NCBI RefSeq assembly: GCF_035818475.1 | Contig: NZ_JAYMGV010000004.1 | Span: 152,931 to 216,930, forward strand | Length of the DNA stretch: 64,000 nucleotides | DNA from: Cognatitamlana sp035818475 | Lineage (GTDB): Bacteria > Bacteroidota > Bacteroidia > Flavobacteriales > Flavobacteriaceae | Direction: 5' to 3' | In this document: one piece after another, positions 10,074 to 19,248 of the stretch | Numbering within the stretch: position 1 is the stretch's first letter | Layout: every line of letters begins with the position of its first letter | Notes under the pieces: generated by a model | Seen by the model: only the letters and a program-made list of their open reading frames with translations | Told to the model about the DNA's origin: nothing | Database searches by the model: none | Position numbers and translations under genes: made by a program

Positions 10074-10550
10074 CTATTCTACCCTTATATAGTTTTCAGC
10101 AAAAATAGGATGCCCTTCTGTATCAAAGCGTATTTGACTAAATTTGTCCTTCTCTAGGTTATATTTGAATTCATATATAGAAGTACCATCATCAGCAACA
10201 TTCATGCTTTTTGAACCATACTCAAGTGTTTCTGTTAGTAGACTGTCTGATAGCACATAATTTCCATATCCAAACCATTCGGTTAAATCAGCAGAATTAT
10301 TTCTACACCACATAACTTTTGTGGGTGTAAAAATTTTGATGTGCTTATTGGCTGCAGAAGATTGAAAGCTATCAATAACTTTACCTTCTTCTCTATAATT
10401 ATAAAAGCTTGTACGTTCCCAGGTCCCAATAATACTAAGGGAGGGGGGATCTATGTTTTTTACTGCAATCTCCTTTTTTTCTTCTTTTGCTTCATTACAG
10501 GAAAATACAATTATAAGGAGGGGGGCCAGCAAGAATAAATTAGTTTTCAT
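10074..10550 (-). CDS. Small lipoprotein, lipocalin-like
   Basis: A 158-residue protein with a clear lipoprotein signal (LLIIVFSC, Cys18). After an acidic/lysine-rich linker comes a beta-rich domain opening with LSIIGTWERTSFYNY, the type of start seen in lipocalin-like proteins of Bacteroidota, and ending FAENYIRVE. The function is unknown. It sits upstream of the dehydrogenase gene on the minus strand. There are no signs of disruption. Confidence 0.6.
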   Translation of the reverse strand: MKTNLFLLAPLLIIVFSCNEAKEEKKEIAVKNIDPPSLSIIGTWERTSFYNYREEGKVIDSFQSSAANKHIKIFTPTKVMWCRNNSADLTEWFGYGNYVLSDSLLTETLEYGSKSMNVADDGTSIYEFKYNLEKDKFSQIRFDTEGHPIFAENYIRVE

Positions 10551-10665
10551 ATTCAGTAAGTTTTTTGATTTACAACAATTTACAAAAAATATTACAAAAT
10601 ATGACTATTCCGGACTTCTAGAATGTGAATAGAAACCAAGGTTAAAATATAGTATGTATTCCTTA

Positions 10666-11307
10666 TTAGTCTCCTAAAGAAAATACCAGACCGGCACTAA
10701 CACCGGCTATTAAGGTTGTGGTTCCTGTACTGATTCCTGAAGAAACTTCACCTGAGCCTCCGCCAATATATACTCCGGCCCACTCAATGGGCAATAATAA
10801 GTTGCCTTGAAAATTTAATCCAACGGCTTTACTCAACATAATGTTAACCCCAGCTTTGACGGAAAAAGAAAATTTAGTTTCATTTTCTAAGCCTCTGTCA
10901 ATTAAATCAAAGTTTTCATTTTTTGGAGTCAGGAATACCAGTCCTAATCCACCACCTGCAAATGGCCTTACCTTATCATAACTAAAATATTTAGATGTTC
11001 CTATAAAGATCCAATCTGCACTAAGGTCTGAAAGCCTTGATTTTATTGGGCTTAAATTGATATCTCTTATATTCAGTTGTGAGCTGTGATGAAAATATGT
11101 TAATTCTCCAATCAAACCGGAATGTAATTCAACACCTATGGTGAGGCCAAATTGATCGCTGTCATCAAATTGAATATAATTTCTACCGTAATTAGACTTT
11201 GTACCAAACTGAAACCCGTATGATGGCGTAATTTCTATGGTTTGGGCCCATGTAGAAAGCAATGGCATGAATACTAAAAAGAAAACAAAAAATTTAACTG
11301 GTCTCAT
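10666..11307 (-). CDS. Outer-membrane beta-barrel protein
   Basis: A 213-residue protein with a signal peptide ending at WAQ. The mature part alternates amphipathic strands with glycine-rich turns and strand phrases such as VKAGVNIMLSKAVGLNFQGN and AGVSAGLVFSLGD. The terminal hydrophobic strand is compatible with OmpA/OmpW-like eight-stranded barrels. Specific function is unknown. It lies in a minus-strand run of envelope proteins; the next barrel gene upstream is 134 bp away. Confidence 0.65.
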   Translation of the reverse strand: MRPVKFFVFFLVFMPLLSTWAQTIEITPSYGFQFGTKSNYGRNYIQFDDSDQFGLTIGVELHSGLIGELTYFHHSSQLNIRDINLSPIKSRLSDLSADWIFIGTSKYFSYDKVRPFAGGGLGLVFLTPKNENFDLIDRGLENETKFSFSVKAGVNIMLSKAVGLNFQGNLLLPIEWAGVYIGGGSGEVSSGISTGTTTLIAGVSAGLVFSLGD

Positions 11308-11441
11308 AGCTGTTTTTTTTTGGTTAAAATGTAATGGAAAGTATAATATTTTAATAATTAGGTTTGTAAAAAGTGATTTATCACCTTATGGTTAAATATA
11401 GCAAATTTCAACTTTACATATGCATCTTAGAATTTTAGCTT

Positions 11442-12167
11442 TTAAAATGAATACCCTACTGTAATACCATATCTGAATGAAATAGCAGAGAAATTTGATT
11501 TTAAATTAACTTCTTTAAATTCAAAATCGCCATCAATGAAATCAAAAATGCTATAATTGCTTAGCGCTTCATTTAAGTCTTCATAAAATTCCGGTGGCAG
11601 CGATTTTTTTTGAGTAAGTTTAAAGTTATATCGACCTCCTCCCGGACCTGCTATTAAGAAATCTATAGTAAAACGATTGGCTATCCTTAGTTTGTAACCT
11701 ACCATAAGGCCTATAGAGGTGATATTGAATTTAGCATCATATTCTACATCATAGTCTGTTTTATTTTCATTAATAAAGGTACCGTCTAAATCTGATTTAA
11801 AGTCTGAATATTTTACATAAGCCCCAAGGTAAAACCCATCCATTTTATTAATCATGGTTTTTTTCAGGTAATAACGAAATTCAGGGATCAATTTAAGCCC
11901 GGAATACGTGAAATCATTAGTTTTTATACTACCAGAATTGAGTCCTCTAAAACGAATTAAGCCTTTCTCTGATTTATAGCCAACACTCAATGCTAAAGTC
12001 ATGTGTTTAGCCAAAAATCGTTCATATCTTAACAAAGACGTACCATTAGCCAAATCAGTAACAACAACTCCTATCTCATTCTTATAAACTTGATTTTCCG
12101 TTTTTTCTTGCGAAAAAACGCTAAAACAAAAAAGAAACAGTGTGATTATAATTATTGATTTAAACAT
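11442..12167 (-). CDS. Outer-membrane beta-barrel protein
   Basis: A 241-residue protein with a signal peptide (FLFCFSVFSQ). Strand-rich sequence with barrel-like phrases (LALSVGYKSEKG, IGLMVGYKLRIA) and a C-terminal aromatic strand ending RYGITVGYSF, as expected for an outer-membrane protein assembled by BAM. It begins 18 bp downstream of the minus-strand lipoprotein gene, so the two are probably co-transcribed. The function cannot be assigned further. Confidence 0.65.
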   Translation of the reverse strand: MFKSIIIITLFLFCFSVFSQEKTENQVYKNEIGVVVTDLANGTSLLRYERFLAKHMTLALSVGYKSEKGLIRFRGLNSGSIKTNDFTYSGLKLIPEFRYYLKKTMINKMDGFYLGAYVKYSDFKSDLDGTFINENKTDYDVEYDAKFNITSIGLMVGYKLRIANRFTIDFLIAGPGGGRYNFKLTQKKSLPPEFYEDLNEALSNYSIFDFIDGDFEFKEVNLKSNFSAISFRYGITVGYSF

Positions 12168-12185
12168 AATCAGGTGTTTTAAACG

Positions 12186-12860
12186 TTATTTTTCTTTAAG
12201 GCTTTTAGAAATAGCTTTAGCATAATTCTTTGCCAAATTATGTGCCGTTTCCACGTTATCAATCTTTGAAGTTATCCTGGCAACCAATTGCTCTTTTTCC
12301 GGTAAATCTAAATTGTAGGCCACAGTTTCCAATACATAAACCTTTGTTGTTAGGGTTTCCATAGTACTTGGTTCATAAACCCCTTTAAATTCTGGAGTAG
12401 CAATTGGACCTGAGTAAAAACCATAGAATCCAATAAGATTAGAATTTGAATATGCTGATAATGAGGCTCCGGATTCATGGCCACCAGAAACCAAAGTTTT
12501 TGAAAGATTCTCAACACCAATTACAGAGCTTACCACAATAGCGTTGAAACCTTCATTTTTAAACTTGGCTATAATCTCCTTGATCTCTTTTTTACTCAAT
12601 GAATCATTTGGCTTTAGTTCCGGGAATTGCTTAAAACTTTCTATGGCATTCAGTTTATTTGACCTTAACTGTTTAGCAATTTGATATTCATAAGTTTCTC
12701 TAACATTTTGTTTAGCAGTTCTCCCTATAACCAAGATATTCTTTGATTCTAAAGTTTCAACATGATCTGCAGTCCAGGAATTAATAACTTTTATACTTGA
12801 ACAACCAAAAAAGGAAAAGGTTAAACAGAGTAATATTAGTTTAAGTATTGTTGTATTCAT
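12186..12860 (-). CDS. Lipoprotein of unknown function
   Basis: I place the start at 12860, because MNTTILKLILLCLTFSFFGC is a textbook lipoprotein signal with Cys20; the longer frame to 12902 would add 14 residues in front of it. The body (about 205 residues) contains an alpha/beta domain beginning with a NILVIGRT strand and a segment around GFNAIVVSSVIGVE. I recognise no specific family. It is paired with the barrel gene at 11442 (18-bp gap), so the two may act together in the envelope. Confidence 0.65.
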   Translation of the reverse strand: MNTTILKLILLCLTFSFFGCSSIKVINSWTADHVETLESKNILVIGRTAKQNVRETYEYQIAKQLRSNKLNAIESFKQFPELKPNDSLSKKEIKEIIAKFKNEGFNAIVVSSVIGVENLSKTLVSGGHESGASLSAYSNSNLIGFYGFYSGPIATPEFKGVYEPSTMETLTTKVYVLETVAYNLDLPEKEQLVARITSKIDNVETAHNLAKNYAKAISKSLKEK

Positions 12861-13132
12861 CTTTTGAATAATTGGGCATTCTTTGTTTAGCATTTTTTGC
12901 AATATTTTTTATTTTTTGGATTAATGTGAAGCAATTTGCGTATTGAATAATTAATAAACAAAGATAAATTAAACTGGTTATAAAACTAACTTCAAGTTCA
13001 ATAATCTAGATAGTTATTTTCCATATTTAATTAAGGAGCTTATGGTTAAAAAAGACATATGAGGTTATAATTAAAACAAATGGTGTTTAGCTAATGAGGG
13101 GGCCGAGATATATCTGTTATTAAACTAATTTA

Positions 13133-13336
13133 TTGTATAAAAGTGCTTATAAAAATAAAACTTTACTTTTTGATTTAGATATGGACCCTTTAGAACGTTA
13201 TGATATAGCCAATGAACACCCGAAATTAATTGCAGAGTTGGAACAAGCCTATAAAACATGGGATTCTAAAAATTTAGAGCCGGGTTGGTTTGATCCGCAT
13301 GCTGAAAATGTTTTAAAAGAAGAGAAAAGACTTTAG
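13133..13336 (+). pseudogene. Sulfatase C-terminal remnant
   Basis: About 67 codons read like the C-terminal tail of an S1 sulfatase: LLFDLDMDPLERYDIANEHP matches the usual FDL-x-x-DP-x-E-x-x-(N/D)-L-A block just before the end, and is followed by an amphipathic helix and PGWFDPHAENVLKEE. The same block occurs in the intact sulfatase at 41747 (FDLSNDPYEKVDLA). A stop codon (TAA at 13121) lies just upstream, and no catalytic CxPxR part is found nearby. I therefore read it as the tail of a deleted sulfatase gene, a scar of PUL rearrangement next to susC1. Confidence 0.75.
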
Positions 13337-13720
13337 AATATGATTAAAAAATCATTGCACCCTAATAAACGGTAATTTGCAGGCAAAAGAAAATGGATTA
13401 TATCAAAACTTAAATAAATAAATAAATTGATTGAAGGGAGGCTGTTTTTACTGTGGCGGATGACAAAAAATGTAGAATTGTAAAGTCTTAGTTAAGGAAA
13501 GTATAGGAGAGTTAATCGGTGAAATACATGAGCATCATAATAAGAAAACGTTTAGCTTTATTGATACTCGTTCATTTCAAAGCAATTAATGTAGCAATAA
13601 GAATTATAGTAAATCATACTTACAATCTCAAAATATAAACATTTTTCTATAAATCAAATTGAAATCTATGAAGAGGTTTAAAAGTAAGAGAATTATCAAC
13701 GATACTGTCGTCAAAAAACA
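13337..13720. other. Non-coding, probably decayed DNA
   Basis: No frame here shows a family motif. Short open stretches (about 33 codons around 13490-13590) lack starts and signal sequences. The strip lies between the sulfatase remnant and the hairpin/repeat block upstream of susC1, so it is probably decayed gene material. Confidence 0.4.
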
Positions 13721-13757
13721 AAACCCTTGTAATTCAACTAATTACAAGGGTTTTTAC
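13721..13757. terminator. Strong hairpin with T-run
   Basis: A perfect 14-bp stem (AAACCCTTGTAATT at 13721-13734 with its complement at 13740-13753) and a 5-nt loop, followed by Ts. It fits an intrinsic terminator. No intact plus-strand gene lies just upstream, so it may be left over from the deleted gene. It directly precedes the 72-nt repeat. Confidence 0.75.
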
Positions 13758-13762
13758 TGAGA

Positions 13763-13834
13763 AACTATCCAAAAATAATCTTCTCTAGGTTTTATAGAAC
13801 CAACCAGGCGCCTGAAATTTTAGTGACTCCGAAT
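13763..13834. repeat. 72-nt dispersed repeat, copy A
   Basis: This stretch (AACTATCC ... AGGTTTTATA ... GTGACTCCGAAT) aligns end to end, without length change, with 63545-63616. Both copies follow a strong hairpin. It is not coding in any supported frame. Origin unknown. Confidence 0.7.
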
Positions 13835-14170
13835 AGGAAAACTTTATCAATTAAGAGCATATATGACAAGATTATGGCGTTTGTTTTGATTCTTTTTTCA
13901 AGTTCATAACTTATAGAAAAACCCAGTCGACTTTCAAAAATAGAGCAGATATAATTAATAAAAATAAAATGACTTGTATAAAAGGTGTAGATCGATTAAC
14001 ATAATCGTTTGGTTCTAATAATTGATATGAATTTAAGGGAGGGAAAATAAAAAATCTGAAAATTAAGTTCAACGCTTTTTGAATAACCGTGAGGTGATTC
14101 CGGTAACGTACAATAAACTTCTTCTATATACAAATATGATGTGTAATGATTTCTTTAAATAAGCAGAGGT

Positions 14171-14202
14171 TACAATGTAGCATGTAAAAGATACAATGTA
14201 GC
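14171..14202 (+). promoter_or_regulatory. Putative HTCS operator upstream of susC1
   Basis: The 11-mer TACAATGTAGC occurs twice, identically, at 14171-14181 and 14192-14202, exactly 21 nt apart, 109-130 bp before the susC1 start. The same spacing and pattern occurs before the genes at 27441 and 31224. HTCS proteins with AraC-type domains bind direct repeats, so I infer an activator site. Confidence 0.65.
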
Positions 14203-14300
14203 GTGTAGTTAAATGGAATTATGTTGAATTTTGGTTGCAGATTTTGCTATCAATTTTAGCTAAATCATTTAAACAATAAACTAATAAAAAAACTAAACTT

Positions 14301-17300
14301 ATGAATTTTAAACTATGTTATTCACTGGTAGTGTTATTTTTTGTCACGAGCTTTGTTTCAGCGCAAAAAAGTATTACTGGTAAAGTTGCTGGCTTAACTG
14401 GAGGAGAGTTGCCCGGAGTAACTATTTTAATAAAAGGGACAAAAAAAGGAACTACGACAGATTTTGATGGAAACTACCAAATTCAAGTTCAAGGAAACAA
14501 CGATGTGTTAGTTTTTTCATATTTGGGATTTGCAACAAAAGAAGTCGTTGTTGGTAATAAATCAACTATTAATGTGCTACTTGAAGAAGATATAGCCAGC
14601 TTGGATGAAGTTGTGGTAGTTGGATATGGAACTTCAAAAAAGTCAGATGTTACAGGAACAATTTCATCTATAAAATCTGAAAAACTTTCTGAGACAAGAG
14701 CACCAAGCTTTGTAGAAAGTATTCAGGGAAGAATGTCTGGAGTTCAAGTCGTATCGGGATCGGGAGCACCTGGATCAGAAATTGATATACAAATTAGAGG
14801 TGCTGTCTCTATTAATTCAAGTTCAAAACCGTTATATGTAATTGATGGTGTTCAAATTGACCCCAACGAATCTACTGTAGCCAATAGTGCTGTGGTTGGA
14901 GACGACTCTAATAGCCCATTGGCATTCATTAATCCTGCTGATATTGAAACGATTGATGTTTTAAAAAGTACATCAGCAACAGCTATCTACGGTAATCGTG
15001 GAGCCAATGGTGTTGTAATAGTTACAACTAAAGGCGGAAAAGCTAACGAAAAGGCTAGAATTACATTCAATGCATATACATCAATGGCACAATTTCCAGA
15101 ATCGCGAAAAATAAAGATGGCTGGTATTGGTAAATATGGAGATTGGTATCGATTTTGGAAAGAGCCCCCTGCACAAGGAAGTGAAAATTATTTTTGGGAT
15201 TATACGGGATCAGAGCCCATTGCTAAAGATTTAAGTAACGAACCATTTCGTGATTGGCAAAATGAGTTAACTGACCCTTCATTTATACATAACTATAATT
15301 TAGGTTTTTCTACTTCAAGTGAAGGTAGTAGTATGTCAGGGTCAATTTCTTATACAGATCAAGATGGAGCTATTAAAAACAGTGATTTTTCCAGATTAAC
15401 AGCCCGTTTAAAAGGAGAAATAAAGTATAGCGAAAAAGTAAGAATAGGAGGGAATCTAAATTTTTCTAACTCAGAAGCTAATGGTATTTCAGAAGGAGGA
15501 TCACAAGGTAGATGGGCTGGAGCCATTAAGTCATTGGTTTTATTTAATCCTTTAGACCCGGAGGTTTCAAGAAATTTAGAAGATGAAGATGTTGAAGCCG
15601 GGGCAGGATTAAGTAGACCAGCAGAATACATATTAGACTCAGAAAGAATTATCAATAACTCAAGTATTTTAGGAAATGTTTATTTAATAAATGATTTTAC
15701 TGAAAATTTAAATCTAAAAGTCACATTTGGTGGACGGCTTTCAAATTCAAAATTAAAAGAGTTTTATCCTAGCTCAATTAATCAGGGAGGAGGACTCAAT
15801 AGAGGTAGTATAAACAATACAAGTATTAACAATTGGTATAATCAAAACCAGTTAACTTATAACAAGAGATTTAATAAAAACCACCGTATAAATGCTACAG
15901 TTGTATTTGAAACAAGAAGTTTAAAAAGAGAGACTGTTGATGCAATTAATGCCGATTTTGCTTTTGAAGGATTGGGAGTTGATGATTTAGGAGCTGGAGC
16001 ACAACCCTCACCACCACAATCTTCTAATATAACCAATACAAATACTGGGTTATTGGGGCGTGTCAATTATTTTTTAAAAAATGGGACCTATATTTTTACA
16101 GGAAGTCTTAGAGCAGATGGATCGAGTAAATTCCCTTCAAACAACAGATGGGGTTATTTCCCTTCAGGGTCTTTTGCCTGGAATGTTTCTAGAGAACGTT
16201 TTTTAAAGAGTAATTCAACAATTAGTAACTTAAAATTAAGGTTAGGCTATGGTGTAGCAGGGAACGATCCGCTTACGCCATTCCAGTTTTTGCCAAGCTA
16301 TGGGTCTAACATTTCAGTGTCCAATGAAGAGTTAATCACAACTTATAAACCTGCAATATTGGGAAATTTAGATTTAACCTGGGAAACGACTACCGAAGAG
16401 AATATAGGGATAGATTTAGGGTTGTTTAATAATAAGATAGCTTTAACGGCAGACTATTACCAAAGAAGAACAGACGATATGTTACTTCAGGCTGTGGTTC
16501 CGGCAACAACAGGTTTCGCGGTTCAATGGCAAAATATAGGGCGTATAGACTCTAAAGGATTAGAATTAGCCTTAAGTACAAATATTATTACAACTAGTGA
16601 TTTTAAATGGAATGCTAGTATAAATGCAACTTTACAAAAAACTGAAATTAAATCTTTAGGAAACGGGAGTCACATTGACTTAGATTTTCCAGGACCTGGA
16701 GATCGTATAAAGGGAAGAATACAAGTAGGAGGTGAAATAGGAGAGTTTTACGGGTTTGAATTTGGAGGAATTTTTCAATATGAACATTTTGAAGAGTTTG
16801 ACGGGTTAACCACAGAAGAGGCTGCAGAAATTTTTGACAGAAATCAAACCTATACAGTTAAAACAGATGCAGAGGGTAATACTGTTGTGCCCGTATTTGC
16901 TTCACAAGGCTATAGGCCTGGTGATATGTATTTTAAAGATCAGGGAACAGATGGGTTAATAGATGAACTTGAAGACAGAACCAGTTTAGGATCAAGTAAC
17001 CCAGAGGTTTTTGGAGGGTTTTCAAATGGCCTTAAGTATAAAAACTTTGACTTAAATATGAATTTCACTTATTCTATTGGTAATGAGATTTATAATGAAA
17101 CACGAGTTTGGACAGAAGGAGCAGGAGGACGTTCAAATTTAAATGTTAGTGAAGATTATTTCGATAATGCTTGGAAACCAACAGCGCCTTCTGATGTTTT
17201 TCCTAGTTTTGATGGAGTAGGAAAAGATAAAGCATCATCTTATTATGTAGAAGATGGGTCTTATCTAAAATTTCAGTCCTTAACCTTAGGATATTCTTTA

Positions 17301-17492
17301 CCAAATGACATAACCCAAAAATTGAAACTAAATAAATTGCGTATTTATTTTAATGCGAACGATATATATATCTGGACTAAATACACAGGTTTTACTCCAG
17401 AGGTTCGTGGCCCAAGACAGTTAATAGGATTAGATCGATTTAATTACCCAAAACCATTAACTATTACTGGTGGGATAGATATCATATTTTAA
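14301..17492 (+). CDS. susC: SusC-like TonB-dependent outer-membrane transporter
   Basis: TonB-dependent importer of oligosaccharides across the outer membrane. A signal peptide (to VSAQ) precedes a carboxypeptidase-D-regulatory-like domain (ITGKVAGLTGGELPGVTILI, about residues 24-100). The SusC/RagA signature region DEVVVVGYGT, the plug domain (about 115-240, ending TAIYGNRGANGVVIVTTKGG) and a long 22-strand barrel follow. There is no STN domain, unlike the second SusC at 55588, so it should not be wired to a FecR anti-sigma factor. The susD1 gene follows after 17 bp and an HTCS gene comes next. Length 1063 residues is normal. The tandem TACAATGTAGC site upstream suggests HTCS control. Confidence 0.95.
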   Translation: MNFKLCYSLVVLFFVTSFVSAQKSITGKVAGLTGGELPGVTILIKGTKKGTTTDFDGNYQIQVQGNNDVLVFSYLGFATKEVVVGNKSTINVLLEEDIASLDEVVVVGYGTSKKSDVTGTISSIKSEKLSETRAPSFVESIQGRMSGVQVVSGSGAPGSEIDIQIRGAVSINSSSKPLYVIDGVQIDPNESTVANSAVVGDDSNSPLAFINPADIETIDVLKSTSATAIYGNRGANGVVIVTTKGGKANEKARITFNAYTSMAQFPESRKIKMAGIGKYGDWYRFWKEPPAQGSENYFWDYTGSEPIAKDLSNEPFRDWQNELTDPSFIHNYNLGFSTSSEGSSMSGSISYTDQDGAIKNSDFSRLTARLKGEIKYSEKVRIGGNLNFSNSEANGISEGGSQGRWAGAIKSLVLFNPLDPEVSRNLEDEDVEAGAGLSRPAEYILDSERIINNSSILGNVYLINDFTENLNLKVTFGGRLSNSKLKEFYPSSINQGGGLNRGSINNTSINNWYNQNQLTYNKRFNKNHRINATVVFETRSLKRETVDAINADFAFEGLGVDDLGAGAQPSPPQSSNITNTNTGLLGRVNYFLKNGTYIFTGSLRADGSSKFPSNNRWGYFPSGSFAWNVSRERFLKSNSTISNLKLRLGYGVAGNDPLTPFQFLPSYGSNISVSNEELITTYKPAILGNLDLTWETTTEENIGIDLGLFNNKIALTADYYQRRTDDMLLQAVVPATTGFAVQWQNIGRIDSKGLELALSTNIITTSDFKWNASINATLQKTEIKSLGNGSHIDLDFPGPGDRIKGRIQVGGEIGEFYGFEFGGIFQYEHFEEFDGLTTEEAAEIFDRNQTYTVKTDAEGNTVVPVFASQGYRPGDMYFKDQGTDGLIDELEDRTSLGSSNPEVFGGFSNGLKYKNFDLNMNFTYSIGNEIYNETRVWTEGAGGRSNLNVSEDYFDNAWKPTAPSDVFPSFDGVGKDKASSYYVEDGSYLKFQSLTLGYSLPNDITQKLKLNKLRIYFNANDIYIWTKYTGFTPEVRGPRQLIGLDRFNYPKPLTITGGIDIIF

Positions 17493-17509
17493 TATAAAAA
17501 ACAATACAC

Positions 17510-19141
17510 ATGAAAAAGTATATTTATATCATAGCTATTACAATCCTATTTATGGGATGTAATGATTTTCTTGAACCAGAAGTAGAAAGTTTAGTAGTGC
17601 CAGAAAATGTAGATGACCCGGAATTGCTTGTACGAGGTGCTTTTGAACATTTACGTTCAAGTAACAATAGTTGGAAAATATGGACAAATACACTAACTAA
17701 TTTAAACAATGATGAAGTTATTAAAAGCTCATTTAGACTCCCTTTATCTGGTAGACTTTGGAACCTAGCAACGTTTGACCATAGAGTTGACAATGCAGAT
17801 GTTAAAAACGTATGGGTTGATTTATATGGAGGGGTTAATGCATCTAATCATGCCATTTTAGTTTCTAGAAATAATGAAAATATAGCATTAGAAGCAGAGG
17901 CCCGTTTTATAAGAGGTTTTTATTATTGGACCCTAACAACCTTATATGGAGGTGTACCAATAGTAAAATCATTTGAAGATGACCCTTTTTTACAACGATC
18001 GTCAATTGAGGATGTGTTACATTTTATTGAAGAAGACTGGGAATTTGCAGTTGAAAATGGACCGGATATACCTGTAATGGCTGGTAGAATAACTAAGCTA
18101 ACGGCTGCAGCCATGTTAGCTAAATTGTATTTGTATATGGGAGGGTGCCAAGAGCATAACATAGACAGTTGGGCAATACCAGTTGGAACAAAACCTGAAA
18201 GCGCAAAATTGGTGAGTTTTTCTAATTGGGAAGATCCTCGAACCCCTGCAGAGTATTACACTATGGCAGAAACTTATTTAAGCCAGGTGTACGGACAATA
18301 TAATTTATTGAATAATTATAGAGATAATTTTAGGAAATCCGGAGAAAAAGATGCCAGAAATAGTGAATGGCTATTTCATATAGAGGCGTCAGCAACAGTA
18401 GCAGAGAGTGTTCCAGAAGCTTTTAACATGGCCTTTGGGTTTCATGAAGAAAGTGCATGGCATTTTGTGCCTAGCTACGAAATGTTTGGCTTATATCATG
18501 CCAATGACACTAGGATAGGGAATGTTGGAAAACGCGCAAATAACGGTTCTGCTACTGAAATTATTGGGAGTTTTGAGCATGTCTTAGATGTACAACCAAA
18601 CCTGTTTGGAGGAGGAGCAGCTTATGTATATACAAAATATAGAAGAGATAGAGCCGCAGGATTACACAGTAGGTGGGTAACATCAGGAATGCCATTGCTG
18701 AGATATGCCGATGTAATACTTATGTATGCTGAAGCCAAATATTTAAATGGAGATGAATTAGGAGCTAGAGATCTATTAGCAGAAGTAAGAGGAAGAGCAT
18801 CATCAGTATTTGAGGCAGTAGATTCAGTAGTATTAGGGGAATTAACTACGGAATATTTCAATACAAATTTTATGCAAGAATTGATGGATGAACGTAAACG
18901 CGAATTATGTGCAGAAGGGCATAGACGTATAGATTTAATGCGTACTGGAATGATGCCAACTGCTATTAATGCTTTAAATGATACACATCCTACAGGTGCA
19001 GAATGGAAAGGTGGAGGTAAAACAGTAAGAGGAATGAAAGAAAATTTTGCTAATCAAGCTTATACAGTATGGTTTCCAATACCTTTAGAGCAAGTTAACC
19101 TTGCTGGGTATATACAAAACCCAGGATACCCAAGCGAATAA
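17510..19141 (+). CDS. susD: SusD/RagB-family glycan-binding lipoprotein
   Basis: Surface lipoprotein that caps SusC1 and delivers glycan. The lipobox FMGC gives Cys17, followed by NDFLEPE as in SusD proteins. Helical TPR-like segments typical of the family are visible (ALEAEARFIRGFYYWTLTTL; LRYADVILMYAEAKYL), with the C-terminal ERKREL...GHRRIDLMRTG block. At 543 residues it is of usual length. It is coupled to susC1 by a 17-bp gap, and a terminator hairpin follows it. Its ligand cannot be read from sequence. Confidence 0.94.
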   Translation: MKKYIYIIAITILFMGCNDFLEPEVESLVVPENVDDPELLVRGAFEHLRSSNNSWKIWTNTLTNLNNDEVIKSSFRLPLSGRLWNLATFDHRVDNADVKNVWVDLYGGVNASNHAILVSRNNENIALEAEARFIRGFYYWTLTTLYGGVPIVKSFEDDPFLQRSSIEDVLHFIEEDWEFAVENGPDIPVMAGRITKLTAAAMLAKLYLYMGGCQEHNIDSWAIPVGTKPESAKLVSFSNWEDPRTPAEYYTMAETYLSQVYGQYNLLNNYRDNFRKSGEKDARNSEWLFHIEASATVAESVPEAFNMAFGFHEESAWHFVPSYEMFGLYHANDTRIGNVGKRANNGSATEIIGSFEHVLDVQPNLFGGGAAYVYTKYRRDRAAGLHSRWVTSGMPLLRYADVILMYAEAKYLNGDELGARDLLAEVRGRASSVFEAVDSVVLGELTTEYFNTNFMQELMDERKRELCAEGHRRIDLMRTGMMPTAINALNDTHPTGAEWKGGGKTVRGMKENFANQAYTVWFPIPLEQVNLAGYIQNPGYPSE

Positions 19142-19166
19142 TGATAGTTTTATTTTGATTCAAAAC

Positions 19167-19220
19167 AAAAAGCTCATTGGGTAGTATATAAACTATACCT
19201 TTTGAGCTTTTTGCTTTTTT
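19167..19220 (+). terminator. Intrinsic terminator after susD1
   Basis: Stem AAAAAGCTCA (19167-19176) pairs with TGAGCTTTTT (19203-19212), with further pairing inside (GGTAGT/ACTATACC) and more Ts downstream. It ends the susCD1 unit and separates it from the HTCS gene. Confidence 0.85.
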
Positions 19221-19248
19221 ATAGTATTTTTAATTAAAAAGAAGGAGT

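Noticed and set aside
13490..13590. 33-codon open stretch (KESIGELIGEIHEHHNKK) near the sulfatase remnant
   Set aside because: Too short, without start or motif; chance openness in AT-rich DNA is likely.
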